Source: an uncultured Lachnospiraceae bacterium (GTDB taxonomy: Bacteria > Bacillota > Clostridia > Lachnospirales > Lachnospiraceae). From it: a stretch of 10,567 nucleotides of DNA. The notes below the pieces were generated by a model. The model did not search any database, was not told the origin of the DNA, and saw only the letters and a program-made list of their open reading frames with translations. The stretch is taken from positions 1 to 10,567 of the forward strand of contig CANTGP010000071.1 in NCBI GenBank assembly GCA_947653315.1, written 5' to 3'. The position numbers were made by a program, and so were the translations under genes. Shown here one piece after another: positions 1 through 6,326 of the stretch; position 1 is the stretch's first letter, and every line of letters begins with the position of its first letter.

Positions 1-1230
1 GTAATTCGTAACGATAAAATAGTATCCCCAAACAATGGCCCCCACGATTACACATGCCGTAAGCCCCATGAGGATCAGGCTTTTATGCTGGATCAGCCAT
101 TCGCCGATTCCAAAACCTCCCATATACATTTTGTCATCGTATTCCCGGTAAGGCTTGTCCTTGTAAGTTTCCTTGCGGGAGTTTTTTTTCCGCTCCTTTT
201 TCTCTCCCGTATCCTCCCCGCTTTTCACCAGCCTTAAATTCGGGTTCCGGGATTTGGTTTTGCCGCTTCTCTTTGCGGCGGCTGCAGTTTCCGTTTTTAG
301 GGCTTCCGTTTTTGAATCTTCCGTTTCCGGGGCTTCCGTTTTTTTACCGTCCTTTTTTCCCGTGCGGGTTTTTGACGGCGTTTTTTTCTTTCCGACCGTA
401 CTCTTTTTTTTCTTTGCCTTTTTTCCGGAACTCTTTTCTTCCGTACCTCCTTTTTCCGTACTTTTTTTCGGCTTCCCTTTTGCAGGCTCTTTTTTCCCGG
501 CTTCTTCTTTGCCTAAACCCTTTTTTCCTGCTTCTTCTTTGCTTAACCCCTTTTTTTCCGCTTCTTCCTTGCCTAAACCCTTTTTTCCCGCTTCTTCCTT
601 GCTTAACCCCTTTTTCCCGGCTTCTTCCTTGCTTAAACCTTTTTTCTCCGCTTCTTCCTTCCCTGCTTCACCTTTTTTCGAATCTTCTTTTCCGGTTGAC
701 GGACTTCCGTTTTCCGGTTCCTTCCCTTTCTTTTCTCCGCTTTCTTCGCTTTTTGGGGAAATTTTTTTTTTCTTTGCGGTTTTCCTATGTATGTTTTTCC
801 GTTTGACGGTTTTCGTTTTTTCCGCGTCTTCTTCCGCGGTTTCCTTCCCCGTTGCTTTTACCTGTACCTCTTTCTTTTGGGAACCGTCTTCTTTTCCGGC
901 ATTCCCTTTTTCCGATTCTTTCCCGGCAGTTCTTTTTCTGACGCTCCTTTTACTTCTTACTGTCTTTTTCCCCTTCTTTTCCGCCGTTTCCTTGGTTGTC
1001 GTTATTTGCTTTTCCGTTGCCTGTTTTTCTTCATTTTTTTCTACATTTTTTTCTTCACTTTTTCCCGCATTTTTTTTAACGGGGGAAGCGGCGGCCTTTT
1101 TTTCCGTCATTTTTTCCCCGGTTTCCGATTCCTTCTTTCCGCCTCCGACAACGGAAAAAATTCCGCTGCCGGATGCCCCCGCCTTTTTCTTTTTTGGTCT
1201 GTTTTCCGTATTTTTCCCTGTATCGTCCAT
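1..1230 (-). CDS. ftsQ: Putative FtsQ/DivIB divisome protein, 5' part only, with a giant Lys/Glu-rich N-terminal tail
   Basis: The frame is open from ATG at 1230 to base 1 (410 codons, no stop), so the 3' end is outside the window. Residues 1-370 are low-complexity and very hydrophilic; by hand count there are about 99 Lys and 56 Glu, strongly net positive. They include a decapeptide tandem repeat at residues 191-250. A short aromatic, charged stretch follows (KPYREYDDKMYM, near 349-360), then one membrane segment at about 384-406 (SLILMGLTACVIVGAIVWGYYF). A cytoplasmic basic tail plus a single crossing is DivIB topology. The diagnostic extracellular POTRA domain would lie beyond the edge, so FtsQ is inferred from topology and from its place after murA in a dcw cluster. 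In the family, DivIB/FtsQ scaffolds the FtsL-DivIC-PBP part of the divisome. The start lies 4 nt after the murA stop with only a weak GGGTAAAG ribosome site, which suggests translational coupling. Another single-pass protein with a charged tail is the alternative. Confidence 0.68.
   Translation of the reverse strand, partial: MDDTGKNTENRPKKKKAGASGSGIFSVVGGGKKESETGEKMTEKKAAASPVKKNAGKSEEKNVEKNEEKQATEKQITTTKETAEKKGKKTVRSKRSVRKRTAGKESEKGNAGKEDGSQKKEVQVKATGKETAEEDAEKTKTVKRKNIHRKTAKKKKISPKSEESGEKKGKEPENGSPSTGKEDSKKGEAGKEEAEKKGLSKEEAGKKGLSKEEAGKKGLGKEEAEKKGLSKEEAGKKGLGKEEAGKKEPAKGKPKKSTEKGGTEEKSSGKKAKKKKSTVGKKKTPSKTRTGKKDGKKTEAPETEDSKTEALKTETAAAAKRSGKTKSRNPNLRLVKSGEDTGEKKERKKNSRKETYKDKPYREYDDKMYMGGFGIGEWLIQHKSLILMGLTACVIVGAIVWGYYFIVTNY
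481..660 (-). repeat. In-frame 30-bp tandem repeat encoding KEEA[GE]KKGL[SG]
   Basis: Six abutting 30-bp units encode decapeptides of the form KEEA[GE]KKGL[SG] at residues 191-250 of the ftsQ-like tail. Units covering 511-660 are close copies; the unit at 481-510 has diverged and ends in KKEPA. Units 511-540 and 571-600 share gcctaaaccc, while 541-570 and 601-630 share gcttaacccc, so 511-570 and 571-630 look like copies of a 60-bp pair. Repeat length is a multiple of three, so gain or loss of units keeps the frame. Confidence 0.93.
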
Positions 1231-1234
1231 ATCT

Positions 1235-2485
1235 TTACCCAATACTGATATCCGCTCCCAAATTCCTTAAATCCCTGCAAATATTTTCATAGCCTCTTTC
1301 AATAAAATGCCTGTTTTTAATCACGGTCCTGCCTTCCGCCGCAAGCCCTGCCACCACAAGCGCCGCGCCTCCCCTGAGTTCTTCCGCCTCCACCATACAG
1401 CCCGACAATTTTTCCACTCCGCGTATATATGCCTTATTCTTTACCGTCTCGATATCCGCTCCCATTTTCCCCAAATCGCCCACAACACGGAAACGGTTTT
1501 CAAAAATATTTTCCTCAATGACGCCCTGCCCTTCCGCCACAGCCATTACCGCCATCATCGGCGACTGCAGATCCGTCGGAAATCCGTCGTAAACCTCCGT
1601 TTTCAAATAGGGCAGGGCTTTCAGACGGTGAAGGACATCGATGCCGATTCCTTCCTTATTAATGGTAACGCTGCCGCCCATTTCCCGTGCCGCCTTTAAA
1701 AGCGCCTCCAAATGTCCGGCGGGAGCCTGCTCCAAAAAAATACTCCCGCCTGCCGCCATCGCCGCGGTCAGGTAAGTCCCCGCCACAATCCGGTCCGCAG
1801 GCACCGTGTATTTTACTTCATGAAGCTCCTCCACGCCGCGGATAACCAGCCTGTCGCTTCCGATACCGCTGATATCCGCCCCTGCCATCGCCAGGAAACC
1901 GCACAGCGCTTCAATTTCCGGTTCCTTCGCCGCATTTTCCAGCACCGTCGTCCCTTCTGCCAGCACTGCCGCCAAAATCACGTTTTCCGTGGCGCCAACG
2001 CTTGGAAAAGGAAGACAAAGCTGCGCCCCCTGCAAATGCAGCGCACGGGCAGTAAACATCTGCTCCTCCTCCACAATCTCCACGCCCATGTTCCGCAGTG
2101 CCAAAAGATGGATGTCTATGGGCCTTTTCCCAATGACACAGCCGCCGGGATAGGACATGACCGCCTCGCCCATACGCCCCAGCATCGCACCCAGCAGCAT
2201 GATGGAAGAACGCATACGGGTCACGGATTCCCCAGACATACGGTTGTCGTTTACCCGGGCCGCATCCACCGTCACCGTACTGCCCGCCCAATGGACCATG
2301 CACCCGAGTTCCTGAAGCAAATTCTGCATATGGTATACGTCCGCAATACGCGGACAGTTCTTAATGGCACAGGTTCCCCGGATTAACAGGGTCGCCGCAA
2401 GTATGGGCAGCACCGCATTCTTGGAACCCTGTACCCTTGTCTCCCCCTTTAGTAAGTTTCCGCCATAGATATGAATAGAATCCAA
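1235..2485 (-). CDS. murA: UDP-N-acetylglucosamine 1-carboxyvinyltransferase MurA
   Basis: MurA transfers enolpyruvate from phosphoenolpyruvate to UDP-GlcNAc in the cytoplasm, the first committed step of peptidoglycan synthesis and the fosfomycin target. The protein is 416 residues, the normal family length. Visible landmarks are the N-terminal GSKNA with the substrate-binding Lys22, the RMRSSI segment near 90-95, and the active-site loop PGGCVIGKRPIDIH with Cys116, equivalent to E. coli Cys115. Presence of Cys rather than Asp predicts fosfomycin sensitivity at the target. DGFPTDLQSP in the C-terminal half carries the catalytic Asp region, and RGGAALVVAGLAAEG and the C-terminal ERGYENI segment are typical. 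The start is TTG, backed by a well-placed ribosome site AGAAGGTG. It sits between ftsW and the ftsQ-like gene, where Bacillus has murG and murB. Many Bacillota carry two MurA paralogues; the sequence alone does not say which one this is. Confidence 0.97.
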   Translation of the reverse strand: MDSIHIYGGNLLKGETRVQGSKNAVLPILAATLLIRGTCAIKNCPRIADVYHMQNLLQELGCMVHWAGSTVTVDAARVNDNRMSGESVTRMRSSIMLLGAMLGRMGEAVMSYPGGCVIGKRPIDIHLLALRNMGVEIVEEEQMFTARALHLQGAQLCLPFPSVGATENVILAAVLAEGTTVLENAAKEPEIEALCGFLAMAGADISGIGSDRLVIRGVEELHEVKYTVPADRIVAGTYLTAAMAAGGSIFLEQAPAGHLEALLKAAREMGGSVTINKEGIGIDVLHRLKALPYLKTEVYDGFPTDLQSPMMAVMAVAEGQGVIEENIFENRFRVVGDLGKMGADIETVKNKAYIRGVEKLSGCMVEAEELRGGAALVVAGLAAEGRTVIKNRHFIERGYENICRDLRNLGADISIG

Positions 2486-2498
2486 TGATTCACCTTCT
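2483..2498 (-). promoter_or_regulatory. Ribosome binding site and TTG start of murA
   Basis: AGAAGGTG (2491-2498 on the complement) lies 5 nt before TTG at 2485-2483. No ATG sits in a better place, and the MurA N-terminus (MDSIHIYGGNLLKGE) begins right there, so the TTG start is well supported. Confidence 0.8.
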
Positions 2499-2539
2499 GT
2501 CTTTTCCTATACTGTCACCTATTCTATCTATATGCGGAA

Positions 2540-2568
2540 AATACAAAAACGTCCCAAAACGTTGCCAA
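2540..2568 (-). promoter_or_regulatory. Possible internal promoter upstream of murA
   Basis: In the 94-nt gap between ftsW and murA the minus strand reads TTGGCA (2563-2568, five of six matches to the -35 consensus), a 17-nt spacer, then TGTATT (2540-2545, four of six matches to the -10 consensus). The spacer holds a 7-bp direct repeat with 10-bp period. Transcription would start roughly 40 to 50 nt before the murA start. Seen by eye only; the weak -10 makes chance occurrence quite possible. Confidence 0.3.
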
Positions 2569-2579
2569 AAGCGGTCGTC

Positions 2580-3788
2580 CTATAAGTCTTTCAGCCTAAT
2601 TCCCTTTGCCACGCTAAGCACCAGCCCGATTTCGATTAACATGAAAAGCACCGCAGACCCCCCGTAACTGATAAACGGCAGGGAAATTCCCGTATTCGGT
2701 ATGGTATTGGTCACTACCGCGATATTTAAGATGACCTGGATGGCGACATGCCCCATCACGCCAACCACCAGCAGCGCTCCGAATAAGTCGGAAGCATTAT
2801 TGGCAATCACCATGAACCTCCAAATCAGCAATAAAAACATCATAATTACCGCAATACCGCCAAACAATCCGAGTTCCTCACAAATAATCGAAAAAATCAT
2901 GTCATTCTGCGCTTCCGGCAGAAACCCTAACTTCTGCCTGCTCTGCCCAAGCCCCTTTCCGAGAATACCGCCGGAACCTATGGCATAGAGCGCCTGCAAT
3001 GTCTGGAACCCTTTCCCGTTGGCATAGGCTTCCGGATCCAGCCATGCCAGAATACGGGCGAAACGGAAGTTCATGTCCTCCGACGCCGCCACGTTTACGA
3101 TTAATGCCACCAAAGCCGCCGCACCGGCAATCCCCGCCACACCCATAATGACAAACTTCTTATACTCCGGGCTGGACACGAACAGCATCAAAGCCGCAAT
3201 CCCGAAGACGATGATGGCGGAACTTAAATTATTCGTAATCTTCCAAATCATAAGACAAATGGGCGCGGGAACAAGCAGCACCGTAAAGAACCCTTTCGTG
3301 GTACGTATCCCCCTTCCCATCTTGCAGACCAGGCTGGCAAGAAAAAGAATCATACCCAGTTTCGCCACTTCGGCAGGCTGTACCGTCAGCGGTCCCACCT
3401 TAATCCACCTGGATGCCCCGTTTGCCGTGTATCTCAGTCCGGGAACCAAAACCATCGGAATCAGAACCGCGGAACCTATGTATGCGAGGGTAGCAAAACG
3501 CTCCCAAAAATGATACGGGATATTCGCCACCACTATCATCGCAAAAAGCCCGATAACCGTAGCCACCGCCTGTTTCCTCAGGAAAAAAGCGGAATCCCCT
3601 TCATGCTGCAATGCCGCGCTGTAAGAACTGGTGGAATAAATCATGACCAGTCCGAAGCCCAGCAGGAACAACACGATAAACAGCATACTGTAATCAAAAA
3701 AGTTCTCCTCCTGTTTTCTCTTGACCCTGCTCACAGACCTCGCCTGCATCCTCTGTTCCGCACGTATCCCTGCGCGTATTCCTGCCAT
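2580..3788 (-). CDS. ftsW: SEDS-family peptidoglycan glycosyltransferase FtsW/SpoVE
   Basis: This is a polytopic membrane protein of 402 residues that polymerises lipid II together with a class B PBP. It opens with about 30 basic cytoplasmic residues (AGIRAGIRAEQR onward), then about ten hydrophobic segments from residue 33 to 393. SEDS signatures are clear: RWIKVGPLTVQPAE (127-140), QTLQALYAIGSGG (262-274), GKGLGQSRQKLGFLPEAQND (277-296), ICEELG (302-307), and NTGISLPFISYGGSA (365-379). Asp296 lies where the essential extracellular Asp of E. coli FtsW and RodA occurs. The start ATG is 6 nt after the murD stop, with ribosome-site bases inside the end of murD, so translation is probably coupled. 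Its place in a dcw cluster beside murD and two class B PBPs favours FtsW or the sporulation paralogue SpoVE over RodA; the sequence does not separate the first two. Confidence 0.95.
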   Translation of the reverse strand: MAGIRAGIRAEQRMQARSVSRVKRKQEENFFDYSMLFIVLFLLGFGLVMIYSTSSYSAALQHEGDSAFFLRKQAVATVIGLFAMIVVANIPYHFWERFATLAYIGSAVLIPMVLVPGLRYTANGASRWIKVGPLTVQPAEVAKLGMILFLASLVCKMGRGIRTTKGFFTVLLVPAPICLMIWKITNNLSSAIIVFGIAALMLFVSSPEYKKFVIMGVAGIAGAAALVALIVNVAASEDMNFRFARILAWLDPEAYANGKGFQTLQALYAIGSGGILGKGLGQSRQKLGFLPEAQNDMIFSIICEELGLFGGIAVIMMFLLLIWRFMVIANNASDLFGALLVVGVMGHVAIQVILNIAVVTNTIPNTGISLPFISYGGSAVLFMLIEIGLVLSVAKGIRLKDL

Positions 3789-3805
3789 ACGACCTCATAC
3801 TCCTT
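3786..3805 (-). promoter_or_regulatory. ftsW ribosome binding site embedded in the murD stop
   Basis: Two Shine-Dalgarno-like stretches precede ATG at 3788-3786: TGAGGT (3792-3797, 3 nt away, sharing the murD TGA at 3795-3797) and AAGGAG (3800-3805, 11 nt away). Both lie in or on the murD 3' end, consistent with coupled translation of the two genes. Confidence 0.55.
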
Positions 3806-5270
3806 CCTTGTGTTTCTTCCCCGTTTCCGTTCTCCCGCTCCCGTCCGGACCCTCATCCGGAAGGCGGTTCACGTAATCCTTAAACATCTGACCACGTACC
3901 TCATAGTTCGGGAACATCCCCCAACTGGCACACGCCGGGGACAACAGCACCGCATCCCCTGCCTGTGCATGTTCCGTACACATCCTCAGGGCTTCTTCAA
4001 ACCCCTCCGCACGCAAAATACGTTTCCCGTCCATCCCATGCGCCTTCGCACACGCCTCAATCTGGTCTGCCGTCTGTCCGATTAACACCAAATATTTTAC
4101 CTTCCCGTCAAAAGCCTCAATCCATGTATCGAATGTACTTCCCTTATCATACCCTCCGCCGATTAACACTGTCGGTTTCGACATGGCGCGTATCCCCTGC
4201 ACCGCCGCATCCGGATTTGTCCCCTTGGAATCGTTGTAATAATCCACGCCTCCCTTTGTGGCCACAAATTCGATCCGGTGCTCCACCGCACGGAACCGCC
4301 GTACCGTATCCAGTATATTTTCCATGGGCACCTGCATATGCACGGCAATGGCAATCGCCGCCATCACGTTTTCCACGTTGCACATACCCACTAATTTCAT
4401 CTCATGGATATTCATCAGCCTTTCGGCATAACCGTCCTGCGCCATCCATATTTCCTCCCCGTCCAGGTACAGCCCTTCCTCCAGCTTCCGTTTGGAAGAA
4501 AAATACATGGCCTTCGCCGGACAGCGTTTCCCAAAACCGCGCGTATATTCATCCTCATAATTCAGCACACAGACGTCGTCCTTTGTCTGTCTTGCGGCAA
4601 TCCGCTCCTTCACCGCCACATAGTTCTCCATCGTATGGTGGCGGTTCAAATGGTCCGGCGTAATATTCAGGATGGCGGACACCCGGGGCTTAAACCGGTC
4701 CGTGGTTTCCAACTGGAAGCTGCTGATTTCCGCCACCGTCACGGAATCCTCCCCTGTTTTTAATGCCGATTCCGTGTATGGTTTCCCGATATTCCCCACC
4801 ACAAACACATCCCCGTAATATTCCTCCATGATCTGTCCCACCAGGGATGTGGTAGTGGTCTTCCCGTTTGTTCCCGTCACCGCCGCCAGCCTTCCCTTGG
4901 AAAAAAGATAACCAAGCTCGATTTCCCCCAATATGGGAATGCCGCGCCTGCGGAACCTTTCCACAAATTCCGTATCCACCGGAACACCGGGACTTGGCAC
5001 CACCATTTCCGTTTCTTCTTCCACATCCCCCGGCAAGGCTCCGGTAATAATTCTTACGGATATCCCTTCCGGCAGCTTCTTAGCAATATCTTCCGCGGAC
5101 ACTTCCCCGTTTTCGTCATACCAGACCGGACATGCCCCTGCCGCGCATAACAGTTTTACCGCTCCTGCGCCGCTGATTCCGGTTCCGATAACCAGGACTT
5201 TTTTCCCTTCCCAATCCCCTGTTTCCGATTTTTCATCTGCTGTCGGTTTTATCCGAATTTTTTCTTCCAT
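3795..5270 (-). CDS. murD: UDP-N-acetylmuramoyl-L-alanine--D-glutamate ligase MurD
   Basis: MurD is the cytoplasmic ATP-dependent ligase that adds D-Glu to UDP-MurNAc-L-Ala. The protein is 491 residues, slightly longer than the usual 440 to 460 because of a roughly 20-residue N-terminal lead and a hydrophilic C-terminal end (about 470-491). Domains in order: Rossmann-like UDP-binding N-domain with KVLVIGTGISGAG (24-36) and VPSPGVP (91-97); central ATPase domain with P-loop GTNGKTTTT (133-141), AEISSFQLET (180-189), NITPDH (202-207) and Lys221 in VKERI, the probable carbamylated lysine; ligase C-domain with HRIEF (331-335), YNDSKGTNPDA (345-355) and LSPACASWGMFPNY (443-456). The motif that usually reads G-x-HN-x-x-N is GMCNVEN here (295-301), with Cys297 where His is usual. 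ATG at 5270 is preceded by AGGAAAA nine nt or so upstream. The mraY-murD gap is 57 nt. Confidence 0.97.
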   Translation of the reverse strand: MEEKIRIKPTADEKSETGDWEGKKVLVIGTGISGAGAVKLLCAAGACPVWYDENGEVSAEDIAKKLPEGISVRIITGALPGDVEEETEMVVPSPGVPVDTEFVERFRRRGIPILGEIELGYLFSKGRLAAVTGTNGKTTTTSLVGQIMEEYYGDVFVVGNIGKPYTESALKTGEDSVTVAEISSFQLETTDRFKPRVSAILNITPDHLNRHHTMENYVAVKERIAARQTKDDVCVLNYEDEYTRGFGKRCPAKAMYFSSKRKLEEGLYLDGEEIWMAQDGYAERLMNIHEMKLVGMCNVENVMAAIAIAVHMQVPMENILDTVRRFRAVEHRIEFVATKGGVDYYNDSKGTNPDAAVQGIRAMSKPTVLIGGGYDKGSTFDTWIEAFDGKVKYLVLIGQTADQIEACAKAHGMDGKRILRAEGFEEALRMCTEHAQAGDAVLLSPACASWGMFPNYEVRGQMFKDYVNRLPDEGPDGSGRTETGKKHKEGV

Positions 5271-5276
5271 AATCCG

Positions 5277-5303
5277 TTTTCCTGCCGGAACCGTTTCCCG
5301 GCA
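5277..5303 (-). promoter_or_regulatory. Hairpin abutting the murD ribosome binding site
   Basis: On the minus strand TGCCGGGAA (5295-5303), a four-base ACGG loop and TTCCGGCA (5283-5290) form an eight-pair stem with one bulged G. The murD Shine-Dalgarno AGGAAAA (5277-5283) begins on the last base of the stem. There is no T-run after it, so it is not an intrinsic terminator. A modest effect on murD translation is possible; no function is shown. Confidence 0.4.
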
Positions 5304-5327
5304 ACCCCTTTCCGTCCGTTATTCCCG

Positions 5328-6284
5328 TCAAATCCCAAGCAGCGCCACAAGGCACAAAAGCGCGGTTACGATGGTAAATACCGCCACCACCCGTGTCTCC
5401 GACCATCCGCACAGTTCAAAATGATGGTGGATGGGCGCCATTTTAAAGAACCGTTTTCCGCCGCTTACCTTAAAATAACCTACTTGAATCATGACGGAAA
5501 GCACTTCCACCGCATATACCAGCGCCACAATCGGAATGAACAGGGGCATCTGCAGCATATAAGCGGTAGCGGCAACGAAACCGCCAAGCGCCAAAGACCC
5601 CGTATCCCCCATAAACACACTGGCGGGATACACGTTAAAAAGCAGGAATCCGAGAAGCGCTCCCACCACCGCACAGGTCACCGGCTCAATGCCGCTCGCC
5701 GTCCCTACCGCCACCGCGGTAAAAAAGGTGGCAATCATCACCGTAACGCTGCTCGCCAGTCCGTCCAGTCCGTCCGTAAAATTCGCGCCGTTTACCGTGG
5801 CAATGACCACCACGAACAGCACGGGTATGTTGAACATGCCGAAATCCAAATATTTTCCCGCCGCAAACGGTATCTTCATGGCAAAGGATATCCCCACATA
5901 ACGGGTCAGGTAATAGGCAAATACCCCCGTCACCACAATCTGTCCAAGCATCTTCTGCCATGCCCGCAGCCCCATGGAACGCTTCAGCACTACCTTAATA
6001 TAATCATCCAAAAACCCAATCAGCCCGAATCCCAGCGTAGCGAACAAAATCGGCATGATTTTCGGGTAATCCTTCATATACAGCACAGAAGTCACCACGA
6101 TACTGATTAAAATCAGGATACCGCCCATGGTCGGCGTCCCCGACTTCTTTAAATGCGACTGCGGCCCGTCATCCCTTTCGGTCTGCCCCACCTTTAACTT
6201 CCTTAAAAACGGTATAATAAAAGGTCCCAGCGCCACGCTTATCACAAACGAAATCACTACGGACATCACCACTGTTTGGTTCAT
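5328..6284 (-). CDS. mraY: Phospho-N-acetylmuramoyl-pentapeptide-transferase MraY
   Basis: MraY is the polytopic membrane enzyme that moves phospho-MurNAc-pentapeptide from UDP to undecaprenyl phosphate, giving lipid I. At 318 residues it has normal length for Gram-positive MraY. Family landmarks are all present: KVGQTERDDGPQSHLKKSGT (31-50) with the PTMGG motif next (51-55), the Mg-associated FLDDYIKV (91-98, Asp93-Asp94), NFTDGLDGLA (168-177), FMGDTGSLALGG (224-235, Asp227 as the third catalytic Asp), and the C-terminal APIHHHFE (283-290). About ten hydrophobic segments are spread over the whole length. ATG at 6284 follows an AGGAAAG ribosome site about 5 nt upstream. It starts 42 nt after the upstream PBP stop and precedes murD. 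In Bacillus murE lies between spoVD and mraY; here that gene is absent. Confidence 0.98.
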   Translation of the reverse strand: MNQTVVMSVVISFVISVALGPFIIPFLRKLKVGQTERDDGPQSHLKKSGTPTMGGILILISIVVTSVLYMKDYPKIMPILFATLGFGLIGFLDDYIKVVLKRSMGLRAWQKMLGQIVVTGVFAYYLTRYVGISFAMKIPFAAGKYLDFGMFNIPVLFVVVIATVNGANFTDGLDGLASSVTVMIATFFTAVAVGTASGIEPVTCAVVGALLGFLLFNVYPASVFMGDTGSLALGGFVAATAYMLQMPLFIPIVALVYAVEVLSVMIQVGYFKVSGGKRFFKMAPIHHHFELCGWSETRVVAVFTIVTALLCLVALLGI

Positions 6285-6326
6285 CTTACTTTCCTATCCT
6301 TTCCGAATCAGCTTTTTTGCGGTTCC

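Noticed and set aside
481..660. CRISPR-like array of 30-bp repeats
   Set aside because: The units abut with no unique spacers, stay in frame inside a coding region, and encode a regular peptide. No cas genes are in the window.
173..1270. Long plus-strand ORF of 365 codons, rich in Phe, Ser and Pro
   Set aside because: It is the antisense of the Lys/Glu-rich tail: AAR and GAR codons read backwards give TTY, and few stops arise. It lacks a ribosome site and any recognisable domain, and the minus frame continues an operon and ends in a clear membrane segment.
1307..2386. Plus-strand ORFs opposite murA (1307-1699 and 1712-2386)
   Set aside because: They lie fully opposite an intact MurA with its catalytic Cys loop and show the biased composition expected of antisense frames.
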